Source: Actinobacteria bacterium UBA3120 (lineage in GTDB: Bacteria; Actinomycetota; Actinomycetes; S36-B12). From it: 5,479 nucleotides of DNA. Below the pieces are notes generated by a model that was given only the letters and a program-made list of their open reading frames with translations, was not told the origin of the DNA and made no database searches. How positions within the stretch are numbered: the first letter of the stretch is position 1; each line of letters opens with the position of its first letter. The stretch spans positions 12,281-17,759 of the forward strand of contig DEZY01000042.1 of the NCBI GenBank assembly GCA_002365735.1. The letters run 5' to 3'. Of this stretch, positions 1-4,930 are shown one piece after another. The position numbers were made by a program, and so were the translations under genes.

Positions 1-79
1 TCGGCGCAGCCTTTTTCGGCGCTGTGGGCTTAGATGCGGTTTTCTTAGCGGTAGTTGTCTTTTTCGCTGCAGCTGCCAT
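1..79 (-). CDS. Lys/Ala/Thr-rich protein N-terminus (3' end outside window); possible primary sigma factor or histone-like protein
   Basis: Only the first 26 codons are visible, starting at the ATG at 79-77 and running off the left edge. The peptide is MAAAAKKTTTAKKTASKPTA followed by PKKAAP, a low-complexity basic stretch. Such N-termini are typical of actinobacterial primary sigma factors (SigA/HrdB/RpoD), where a long K/A/T-rich tail precedes the conserved regions, and also of histone H1-like or HU-like proteins. No conserved domain is in the window, so the choice between them is open and no symbol is given. An in-frame ATG at 112-110 would add 11 residues. The ATG at 79 was preferred because the K/A repeat begins directly after it. 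An AAAGGG at 98-93 lies 13 bases upstream, rather far for a ribosome-binding site. Codons are used normally for a real gene of this composition, but 26 codons are little evidence. Confidence 0.55.
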   Translation of the reverse strand, partial: MAAAAKKTTTAKKTASKPTAPKKAAP

Positions 80-119
80 GTGAGAGTGGGTGCCCTTTCG
101 CCGATGACCCATAACAAGT

Positions 120-150
120 GCCCGAGTCAAGCCAGTTGGCTTGTTCGGGC
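120..150 (-). terminator. Hairpin after the secreted-protein gene, terminator-like
   Basis: On the minus strand GCCCGA (150-145) pairs with TCGGGC (125-120), and inside it CAAGCC (143-138) pairs with GGCTTG (133-128) around the loop AACT, with a small internal loop between the two helices. It lies about 20 bases after the TGA of the upstream gene and before the Lys-rich ORF, as expected for a 3' end. The bases that follow (ACTTGTTATG) are not a proper T-run, so it may be a weak intrinsic terminator or an mRNA-stabilising end. The symmetry also allows action on the other strand, but no plus-strand gene is seen. Confidence 0.5.
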
Positions 151-170
151 GTTCTATCTTGGCACGCCGG

Positions 171-1001
171 TCAGCATTGTCCTGCGCCGGGGCAGCGTAA
201 ACGAGCCTTAGCCTGACCAATGGTCACGCCGAGAGTGGATCGCTGCAGTAGATCACCCTCGATAGCGACCGGTTCGAGACCGTCCACGGTGAATTCGCCC
301 GCCCATCTGGTCGTGACCTCGATATTTTTGCGACCCGCTATCGGGAAGGTATGTGAAATCGCCTTGTTGGGGTAGGGGCCGCCGCTTTGCCCTGTGTCCA
401 GGACGCGACCGGGAAAATCCCAGCGCCAAGACGGAACAGCCGTTATCGCAACGCTAAAGCCCGCGATCGGCACACGCCAACGCACCTGCGTGGCGGATTG
501 GCCCGATTCACACAGCAATGGAAGATGCGTGACCGCGCCTTGAGCCGGCCAGCAGCGCGCTGCTTGATCGGGGACGTATCGGGTGAAGTTCTCCGCGATC
601 CGCTTTTCAACGCCCGCCACGGTGCTTACCTCATAGTGGGTGAGGCAAATCCGATCGACCTCCCGCCAATCCCCACCCTCGGGCCTGAACCACACCCGGA
701 CGTGGTCAATGAGTCCCGGGCACCCCCTGATTGCAGCATCGCAATATTTATTGGGCCCGGGCACGCAGGCCGCCGTAAGCTTCCAGCCGCACCCACGGCA
801 TCGGATCAGCTCATTGCGAGCGCCCGTGTCCACGGTCGCAGGAAGAATCAGTCCTCCGCTTCCCTGGTAACGCACCTGCTCTTGATCTGCCACCACGTCA
901 GGATTTGCATGGCCTGCCGCAACGTTGACGCTAAAGGATGCGAGGACTAATGCAGCACTGCTGAAGATCAGCGTCAATGCCAGAAAACGATTTTTGCTCA
1001 C
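171..1001 (-). CDS. Secreted Cys-rich protein with PKD-like C-terminal region, function unknown
   Basis: 276 residues, unrecognised by name. The N-terminus is a clear Sec signal peptide: K3 and R5, a hydrophobic core from about residue 7 to 29, and a likely cleavage site near A32 (GHA before NPD). The mature part carries ten cysteines (68, 71, 79, 87, 94, 119, 150, 164, 270, 276), an even number that suits disulphide pairing outside the cell. The cluster RCRGCGWKLTAAC at 67-79 resembles a block I associate with actinobacterial exported proteins of unknown function. Residues about 180-241 (SVAITAVPSWRWDFPG, then GGPYP, ISHTFPIAG, EVTTRWAGEFTVDG) have the strand pattern of a PKD-type beta-sandwich, but the usual GDG turn is degenerate. 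The start is GTG at 1001; the only purine-rich run, AGGGG, abuts the start with no spacer, so initiation may be weak. The gene follows metX after 45 bases, but nothing links it to methionine synthesis. Reality as a gene is well supported by length and signal peptide; function is not. Confidence 0.8.
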   Translation of the reverse strand: MSKNRFLALTLIFSSAALVLASFSVNVAAGHANPDVVADQEQVRYQGSGGLILPATVDTGARNELIRCRGCGWKLTAACVPGPNKYCDAAIRGCPGLIDHVRVWFRPEGGDWREVDRICLTHYEVSTVAGVEKRIAENFTRYVPDQAARCWPAQGAVTHLPLLCESGQSATQVRWRVPIAGFSVAITAVPSWRWDFPGRVLDTGQSGGPYPNKAISHTFPIAGRKNIEVTTRWAGEFTVDGLEPVAIEGDLLQRSTLGVTIGQAKARLRCPGAGQC

Positions 1002-1043
1002 CCCCTGATTCTGATCTGCAGCAGCAGCTAGATCAAGGTGTGG

Positions 1044-1072
1044 TTTTTAGCTGTGGAAAACCATTTTCTCAA
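1044..1072 (-). promoter_or_regulatory. Candidate promoter for the secreted-protein gene, inside the metX 3' end
   Basis: TTGAGA (1072-1067) matches the -35 consensus at five of six bases. Exactly 17 bases later TAAAAA (1049-1044) matches the -10 at four of six. A start near 1037 would give a leader of about 36 bases before the GTG at 1001. It overlaps the last codons of metX. This is a consensus match only; such matches arise by chance in AT-rich patches. Confidence 0.3.
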
Positions 1073-2240
1073 CTGTCGGTGCGGGGTTTTCAATCCGGCT
1101 AAGCGCATGACGAACGAATCGGGCAACCTGCTCTTCTTCGACTAAGAAACCATCGTGGCCGACTACGGACTCGAGGATGTGCAATTGATCCGCCCCCGGG
1201 GTTAAGTCCACAATCTCTTGTTGCAATCTAAGCGGGAATAGTCGATCAGAATCAATTCCCACCACGGTCAGTGGCGCAGTAATTGTTCCCAGCGTACGTT
1301 CCACTCCCCCGCGTCCCTCGCCTAAGTCAAATAGGCTCATCGCTCGAGTAAGAGCGATATAGGTATTGGCATCAAAGCGCCGCGCAAGCTTGTTCGCATG
1401 GTGGTCTAAATACGATTCGACCGCGAAGCGACCACCGCTTGCTGGCGACTCCTCCCCCTGCGCGCTGCGACCAAAACGGGTGTCGAGCTCGCTTTCGCTG
1501 CGGTAAGTCAAGTGGGCTATTCGTCGAGCTAATCCCATGCCGGCAACGGGCCCCACGGGAGAGTCGTAGTAATCACCGCCCTGGAAATGTGGGTCCAGCT
1601 CGATCGCCGCGAGCTGGATCGCATGTATTCCGATTTCGTCGGCACTTACCGCCGCGGTCGAACCCAGCACAAGACCGCCTCGAACCGCTTCGGGATACCG
1701 CACCATCCATTCCAAGACCCGCATTCCACCTAATGAGGGACCCAGCATCAGCGCATAGGACTCAAATCCGAGGTATTGCATCAGCTGGTACTCGACCTGC
1801 ACCATGTCCGCAATCGTGATTACGGGGAAACGCGATCCCCACGCTTGTGAATCGGGGGCAAGACTGGACGGCCCAGTTGTCCCCTGGCAACCGCCCAGCA
1901 CGTTGGCGCACACGACGAAGTATTTGTCTGTATCGATCGGAGCACCGGGGCCCACCAGTGAATTCCACCAACCACCAGTGCTGTGCCCAGGTCCGGCTGC
2001 TCCGGTGGCATGTGAGTCGCCCGTCAGTGCATGTGCGATGTAAATCGCATTACTCGCCTCGGGATTTAGCGCGCCCCACGTCTGGTATGCAACCCGAATC
2101 TGCTCGAATTCGAATCCAGTATCAGTGGTAAATGGGCCAAACTCGAAAAAGAGCCTTTCCCCCGGCGGAAAACCCTCCCGCCACGCTGCGCTGGCGGGAG
2201 GGTTGCCTTCGTAACTTAGAGCTCCGTATTGCGTGGGCAT
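1047..2240 (-). CDS. metX: Homoserine O-acetyltransferase (MetX family)
   Basis: 397 residues, a normal length for MetX. It acylates the hydroxyl of L-homoserine, normally from acetyl-CoA, in the cytoplasm, giving the substrate of the MetY encoded just upstream. The alpha/beta-hydrolase fold is readable. AWREGFPPGE (19-28) is a motif I recall from actinobacterial MetX N-termini. HALTGDSH follows at 70-77 and NVLGGCQGTTGPSS at 113-126. The nucleophile elbow is GPSLGGM with Ser169, the acid is Asp332 in GIDSDRLFP, and the histidine is His362 in GHDGF. The full Ser-Asp-His triad is present, so the enzyme should be active. Acetyl versus succinyl preference cannot be fixed from sequence alone in this family; acetyl is assumed from the metY partnership. 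The ATG follows the metY TAA with no gap and has no convincing Shine-Dalgarno sequence, which suggests initiation coupled to metY termination. Codons 13-24 encode a strong hairpin (see separate entry). Confidence 0.96.
   Translation of the reverse strand: MPTQYGALSYEGNPPASAAWREGFPPGERLFFEFGPFTTDTGFEFEQIRVAYQTWGALNPEASNAIYIAHALTGDSHATGAAGPGHSTGGWWNSLVGPGAPIDTDKYFVVCANVLGGCQGTTGPSSLAPDSQAWGSRFPVITIADMVQVEYQLMQYLGFESYALMLGPSLGGMRVLEWMVRYPEAVRGGLVLGSTAAVSADEIGIHAIQLAAIELDPHFQGGDYYDSPVGPVAGMGLARRIAHLTYRSESELDTRFGRSAQGEESPASGGRFAVESYLDHHANKLARRFDANTYIALTRAMSLFDLGEGRGGVERTLGTITAPLTVVGIDSDRLFPLRLQQEIVDLTPGADQLHILESVVGHDGFLVEEEQVARFVRHALSRIENPAPTVEKMVFHS
2169..2204 (-). other. Intragenic terminator-like hairpin in metX codons 13-24
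   Basis: AACCCTCCCGCCA (2204-2192 on the minus strand) is perfectly complementary to TGGCGGGAGGGTT (2183-2171), a 13-bp stem with an 8-base loop GCGCAGCG. The 3' arm runs into two more T residues, so the RNA reads GGGUUUUCC after the stem. This is the layout of a short-tailed intrinsic terminator. It begins about 36 bases into metX and encodes Asn13 to Phe24. The U-tract is short and followed by CC, so full termination is uncertain. Alternatives are an mRNA-stability or processing element between metY and metX, or a by-product of coding for the NPPAS and REGFPP stretch. Confidence 0.55.
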
Positions 2241-3554
2241 TTACTTTTGGGCCGCCGCAAATCCAAGTTCCAAATCAGCCAAAATGTCGGATAGGCCTTC
2301 CAGGCCGACCGCTAGGCGCACCAATCCTGGTGTTACTCCACCAGCAAGCTGCTCCTTCTCGCTCAACTGCGAGTGAGTGGTGGATGCAGGATGGATGACC
2401 AGGCTGCGCACGTCGCCAATATTGGCAACATGACTATGCAATTCCAGACCCTCGACAAACTTTTTACCTGCCTCGATCCCACCAACTATCTCAAAGCTGA
2501 GGACGCCACCTGTTCCTTTTGGAGCGTACTTCTGCCCATTTGAATACCACGGACTCGATGGCAAGCCAGCGTAGTTAACTGACACAACTTCCGGCCGTTT
2601 CTCCAGCCACTGCGCAACACTGAGTGCACTTTCGGTGTGCCTCTGCAAACGCAATGACAAGGTTTCGATCCCCTGGGCAATCAGGAACGCATTGAACGGT
2701 GATACCGCAGCTCCCAGATCGCGGAGCAACTGAACCCGGGCCTTGAGAATGAAGGAAAGGTTCACTCCAAATGCCCCATCAACGCCAAGGTCTCGGGCGT
2801 AGACCAACCCGTGGTAACTGGGATCGGGTTGGTTGTAGTTGGGAAAGCGTTCGGGGTACTTGGCGTAGTCGAATTTACCGGCGTCGACGATTACACCAGC
2901 TACAGCTGTTCCGTGACCACCCAAATATTTCGTAGCAGAATGCACGACCACGTCTGCACCAAAATCAATCGGGGTAATCAGATACGGAGATGCGACGGTA
3001 TTGTCAACAATCAGTGGGACCCCGAACTCGTGCGCAACCGATGCAACCCCAGAAATATCGAGTACGTCATTTCTCGGATTAGCCAGTGTTTCACCATAAA
3101 AAGCCTTCGTATTTGGTCGGATTGCCGCTTTCCACGATTCCAGGTCATCCGCATTTTCAACGAATGAAACTTCGATTCCCAGCTTGGGCAGTGTGTAATG
3201 GAACAGGTTGTAGGTGCCTCCGTACAAACTTGCGCTCGACACAATATGGTCACCGGCTTCAGCGACATTAAGAATCGCCAAGGTTTCCGCAGCCATGCCG
3301 CTCGCCACCAACAATGCACCCACGCCACCTTCAAGAGCCGCGATTCGATCCTCAACCGCTGCCTGAGTGGGGTTCATGATTCGGGTGTAAATATTACCCA
3401 ATTCCTTCAGTGCAAAAAGGTTAGCCGCGTGCTCAGTGTCTTTAAAAACATAAGATGTCGTCTGATAAATGGGTAGTGCACGAGCACCCGTAGCCTCGTC
3501 GGCGCTCTGTCCCGCATGTATTTGCTTTGTATCAAAAGTCCATTGATCGCTCAT
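2241..3554 (-). CDS. metY: O-acetylhomoserine aminocarboxypropyltransferase / sulfhydrylase (MetY)
   Basis: 437 residues, the usual length for MetY. This cytoplasmic PLP enzyme replaces the acetyl group of O-acetylhomoserine with sulfide to give homocysteine, the direct-sulfhydrylation route to methionine. Visible family landmarks are the start FDTKQIHAGQ (7-16), LPIYQTTSYVF (27-37), YTRIMNPTQ (56-64; Tyr and Arg contact PLP phosphate of the neighbouring subunit), SGMAAE (85-90), the cofactor-ring aspartate Asp184 in VDNT, and the Schiff-base lysine Lys209 in SATKYLGGHG. The C-terminal domain carries SLVIHPASTTHSQL (384-397) and VRLAVGLE (412-419), which position the substrate carboxylate. 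The long insert near 225-260 (FPNYNQPDPSYHG) and overall size favour MetY over the shorter MetB/MetZ/MetC relatives. The ATG start at 3554 is fixed by AGGGAGA six bases upstream and by the family N-terminus. It is first in an operon with metX and is preceded by a complex leader. Confidence 0.96.
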   Translation of the reverse strand: MSDQWTFDTKQIHAGQSADEATGARALPIYQTTSYVFKDTEHAANLFALKELGNIYTRIMNPTQAAVEDRIAALEGGVGALLVASGMAAETLAILNVAEAGDHIVSSASLYGGTYNLFHYTLPKLGIEVSFVENADDLESWKAAIRPNTKAFYGETLANPRNDVLDISGVASVAHEFGVPLIVDNTVASPYLITPIDFGADVVVHSATKYLGGHGTAVAGVIVDAGKFDYAKYPERFPNYNQPDPSYHGLVYARDLGVDGAFGVNLSFILKARVQLLRDLGAAVSPFNAFLIAQGIETLSLRLQRHTESALSVAQWLEKRPEVVSVNYAGLPSSPWYSNGQKYAPKGTGGVLSFEIVGGIEAGKKFVEGLELHSHVANIGDVRSLVIHPASTTHSQLSEKEQLAGGVTPGLVRLAVGLEGLSDILADLELGFAAAQK

Positions 3555-3600
3555 TATTTTTCTCCCTAAGATTTGTATTTGGTTTGTTGGTCAGACGCAT
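3532..3600 (-). CDS. Possible second upstream ORF overlapping the metY start
   Basis: ATG at 3600 opens 22 codons (MRLTNKPNTNLREKNNERSM, then DF) and stops with TGA at 3534-3532, out of frame with metY and 20 bases inside it. GGAAAAGG at 3615-3608 stands seven bases before this ATG, a good Shine-Dalgarno spacing. The peptide has no notable composition, so a role, if any, would lie in the act of translation: ribosomes would cover the metY ribosome-binding site and could block initiation there or deliver ribosomes to it. The Shine-Dalgarno sequence overlaps the 3' arm of the long-range stem. A chance ATG is a real possibility. Confidence 0.3.
   Translation of the reverse strand: MRLTNKPNTNLREKNNERSMDF
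3561..3567 (-). promoter_or_regulatory. metY ribosome-binding site
   Basis: AGGGAGA ends six bases (AAAATA) before the metY ATG, an ordinary strong Shine-Dalgarno layout in an A-rich and therefore open context. It lies inside the reading frame of the possible second upstream ORF (3532-3600), whose translation would pass over it. Confidence 0.75.
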
Positions 3601-3604
3601 ATAT

Positions 3605-3662
3605 GCACCTTTTCCGCCTGTGTCTGCGCCGAGCACGCGTGCTCTAACTCAGGTGGAGGTGC
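3605..3662 (-). promoter_or_regulatory. Long-range leader stem linking the Cys-leader 3' end to a downstream Shine-Dalgarno sequence
   Basis: On the minus strand GCACCT (3662-3657) is complementary to AGGTGC (3610-3605). The helix can continue as CC with GG, one A-C mismatch, and CCTG (3653-3650) with CAGG (3621-3618), with three A residues bulged on the 3' side. The apex encloses a perfect palindrome GAGCACGCGTGCTC (3644-3631) able to form its own 5-bp hairpin. The 5' arm is the last codons and stop of the Cys-rich ORF, so a ribosome finishing that ORF would prevent the stem. The 3' arm overlaps the GGAAAAGG Shine-Dalgarno sequence of the second ORF. No T-run follows, so this is not an intrinsic terminator. 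Confidence 0.5.
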
Positions 3663-3690
3663 TTTGACAACAACAAGATAAACAACACAT
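3649..3690 (-). CDS. Poly-cysteine leader peptide (attenuator uORF) of metYX
   Basis: A 13-residue ORF, MCCLSCCCQSTST, ending in TGA at 3651-3649. Five of 13 codons are cysteine (all TGT), in runs of two and three, which is far beyond chance for the least-used amino acid classes. TGAGGG stands five bases before its ATG, so it should be translated. Poly-cysteine short ORFs are known cysteine-responsive attenuators of sulfur-metabolism operons in mycobacteria, where they are often leaderless. Here the ORF is Shine-Dalgarno-led and lies between a SAM-IV riboswitch and metY. The expected role is to stall ribosomes when Cys-tRNA is scarce and so change the structure of the RNA downstream, whose 5' pairing arm is the end of this very ORF. 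The peptide itself is probably not functional. The direction of the response is inferred, not shown. Confidence 0.72.
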   Translation of the reverse strand: MCCLSCCCQSTST

Positions 3691-3695
3691 GGCAG

Positions 3696-3701
3696 CCCTC
3701 A
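3696..3701 (-). promoter_or_regulatory. Ribosome-binding site of the Cys-rich leader ORF
   Basis: TGAGGG with a five-base spacer (CTGCC) before the ATG at 3690. A second purine run, AGAGGG at 3708-3703, lies just upstream. This site decides the reading frame of the leader peptide in favour of the cysteine frame. Confidence 0.6.
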
Positions 3702-3710
3702 ATCCCTCTG

Positions 3711-3733
3711 GGGCCTCGCCTTTTGCAAGGCCC
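3711..3733 (-). promoter_or_regulatory. Hairpin at the 3' edge of the riboswitch (candidate expression platform)
   Basis: GGGCCTTGC (3733-3725) pairs with GCGAGGCCC (3719-3711), nine base pairs including one G-T, around the loop AAAAG. Its first bases, G3733 and G3732, are also needed for the aptamer pseudoknot, so the two structures compete at the boundary. It is followed by CAGAGGGATT, not a T-run, so it is not a normal intrinsic terminator. It sits 10 bases before the Cys-leader Shine-Dalgarno region. Confidence 0.5.
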
Positions 3734-3836
3734 GCGCTTGCCACAAAACACGTGGCCAGGTCTCCACCGGGAGCACCCCACCGCGGTTGGAGGGTTGCCG
3801 TCTAGCTAGCCGGGGCTTAACGCTGGACTCTTGACC
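3729..3836 (-). promoter_or_regulatory. SAM-IV riboswitch aptamer
   Basis: The minus strand matches the known actinobacterial SAM-IV aptamer over most of its length, with conserved blocks AAGCCCCGGC (3818-3809), CGGCAACCCTCCAACCGCGG (3800-3781), TGGGGTGC (3780-3773), GAGACC (3764-3759) and GGCAAGCGCGGG (3742-3731). P1 closes as GGTC (3836-3833) with GACC (3762-3759). The P3-loop CCGCG (3786-3782) can form the diagnostic pseudoknot with CGCGG (3736-3732), a feature that sets SAM-IV apart from SAM-I. It binds S-adenosylmethionine and normally turns down methionine genes when SAM is plentiful; its place directly upstream of metY agrees. P2 (TCCAGC with GCTAGA) carries one C-A mismatch, and the hairpin before the 3' pseudoknot strand (GCCAC/GTGGC) is shorter than in the mycobacterial example I recall. 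How ligand binding is read out is not obvious. Confidence 0.93.
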
Positions 3837-3844
3837 TAGGCGTG

Positions 3845-3850
3845 ACTATA
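3845..3850 (-). promoter_or_regulatory. -10 box of the metYX promoter
   Basis: TATAGT matches the -10 consensus at five of six positions and lies 8-9 bases before the first paired base of the riboswitch, so transcription would begin at about 3837-3840, where the aptamer needs it. No good -35 is present: TTGATG at 3879-3874 is 23 bases away, too far. The box is in the short gap after the DUF4192 stop codon. Confidence 0.55.
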
Positions 3851-3862
3851 CCCACATACTGC

Positions 3863-4825
3863 CTAAAATGCCACATCAACACCGGCCAAGCATTCTTGGC
3901 GGGTGAGCTCGTACACGCTCTCAAGCCAAAATTCTGGTGGGAGCGCGTAATCTAAGGCGGACCGAATTATCCTTGCCAATGAGTAATGGGGCGAGTCAGA
4001 TAATGCGCGCGCGATGCAGATGTTTGCCATCGCGCCATTGCCATGAAGCCACCAGCAAATTGCTGCCGTCGTGGCTAATGCCGCGCCGTGATTTGCGTCC
4101 AGTCGAGGCAGTAATTTACTCAGCGACTCCGCCACGGACTCGGGCTCGTACACCCCATTAGCCAGGTCCCACAAAATTGAATCTCGGATCCTGATGTCTT
4201 CCAATGCCACGACCATGCGGCCTATTTCGACTGTAGCCGCACTCGCGCACCCATGACCCAACAACTGTTGCACGAATGCGCTCTCGGATGCCCGCCAGGG
4301 CGATAGATCTTCTGCACTAGGTGCTTCCGGAAACGCCTCCGCGTCAATGAACATTGACGAATCGCTTTCACATCCGTTTGCCCGAATCACCCGACTAATC
4401 TGCTTCTCCACGCGCACCAGGTGTGGATCACACCTTTCACCACAGTCGCGCGAATACACGCGATCACCGGCGAACACAAAAACCTCCGCCAAATCAATTT
4501 CGTATTCGGCAAGCACTCCTTCAACCGCGTCGACGCCCAAGTAGATTCGCTCGTCCATGTGGTCCAGGCACGCCAAAACGATCGCCTGATCCGCGTGGTA
4601 GATCCGACCAGGTTCAACGAAGAGTTCCAGATCGGATCTGCTCAAATCCGTGGGCTCTAGGAACTCCTGCATGTCGGCCCTTTGGGTGAGAACCAACTCA
4701 CCTGATTTCATCCATTCGATAATGAGACTATCCGCCGGATAGAAGCCAAATGATTTGACTAGATTGGCAAGGGTTCCCTGTGCAATTTCAATTCTTTGAC
4801 TATGCGTGCGTGCAATTGGGTTCAT
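3863..4825 (-). CDS. DUF4192 family protein
   Basis: 320 residues from the chosen ATG. The N-terminal block GFYPADSLIIEW (residues 27-38) matches the GFHPADSLVVV-type signature of DUF4192, and the C-terminal block WLHGNGAMANICIARAL with SPHYSLARIIRSAL matches the family's other conserved region. The protein lacks a signal peptide or membrane segment and should be cytoplasmic. Its biochemical role is unknown; the family occurs across actinobacteria. The frame is open back to a GTG at 4894 and has another ATG at 4876. None of the three starts has a good Shine-Dalgarno sequence. The ATG at 4825 was chosen because family members begin only a few residues before the RIEI-type strand, while the extra 23 residues look unlike it. 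It follows the hydrolase gene in the same direction and ends just before the metYX promoter. Confidence 0.88.
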   Translation of the reverse strand: MNPIARTHSQRIEIAQGTLANLVKSFGFYPADSLIIEWMKSGELVLTQRADMQEFLEPTDLSRSDLELFVEPGRIYHADQAIVLACLDHMDERIYLGVDAVEGVLAEYEIDLAEVFVFAGDRVYSRDCGERCDPHLVRVEKQISRVIRANGCESDSSMFIDAEAFPEAPSAEDLSPWRASESAFVQQLLGHGCASAATVEIGRMVVALEDIRIRDSILWDLANGVYEPESVAESLSKLLPRLDANHGAALATTAAICWWLHGNGAMANICIARALSDSPHYSLARIIRSALDYALPPEFWLESVYELTRQECLAGVDVAF

Positions 4826-4930
4826 GGGATAAATCTCGTGCCCGCAATACACCTTGGGAACTGCCAACGCGCTCATGTGGAAGCGCTGACGCACTTGTCA
4901 CAGCTGTGCAGGAACCGGCCTTCGCAACTA

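Noticed and set aside
387..950. 187-codon plus-strand ORF opposite the secreted-protein gene
   Set aside because: It is antisense to a gene with a clear signal peptide; its translation has no recognisable motif or sensible composition.
1013..1036. Inverted repeat TGATCT/AGATCA between metX and the secreted-protein gene
   Set aside because: Six base pairs around a 12-base loop and no T-run; too weak to call a terminator.
1041..1063. TGGTTTT/AAAACCA hairpin over the metX stop codon
   Set aside because: AT-rich stem, no T-run on the transcribed side; likely incidental.
3597..3606. Palindrome GCATATATGC near the second uORF start, a possible operator
   Set aside because: Ten bases of AT-rich palindrome occur often by chance and no regulator is suggested by the context.
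3644..3688. A Leu-rich reading frame (GTG at 3688: L F I L L L S K H L H L S) in the same leader segment, which could be read as a leucine attenuator
   Set aside because: It shares bases with the Cys frame because TGTTGT shifted gives TTGTTG. The ATG of the Cys frame has the better start codon, and the downstream genes are sulfur genes.
3885..3900. Hairpin GCCAAG-AATG-CTTGGC near the end of the DUF4192 gene
   Set aside because: It is coding sequence, with only six base pairs and no T-run after it, so there is no support for a terminator.
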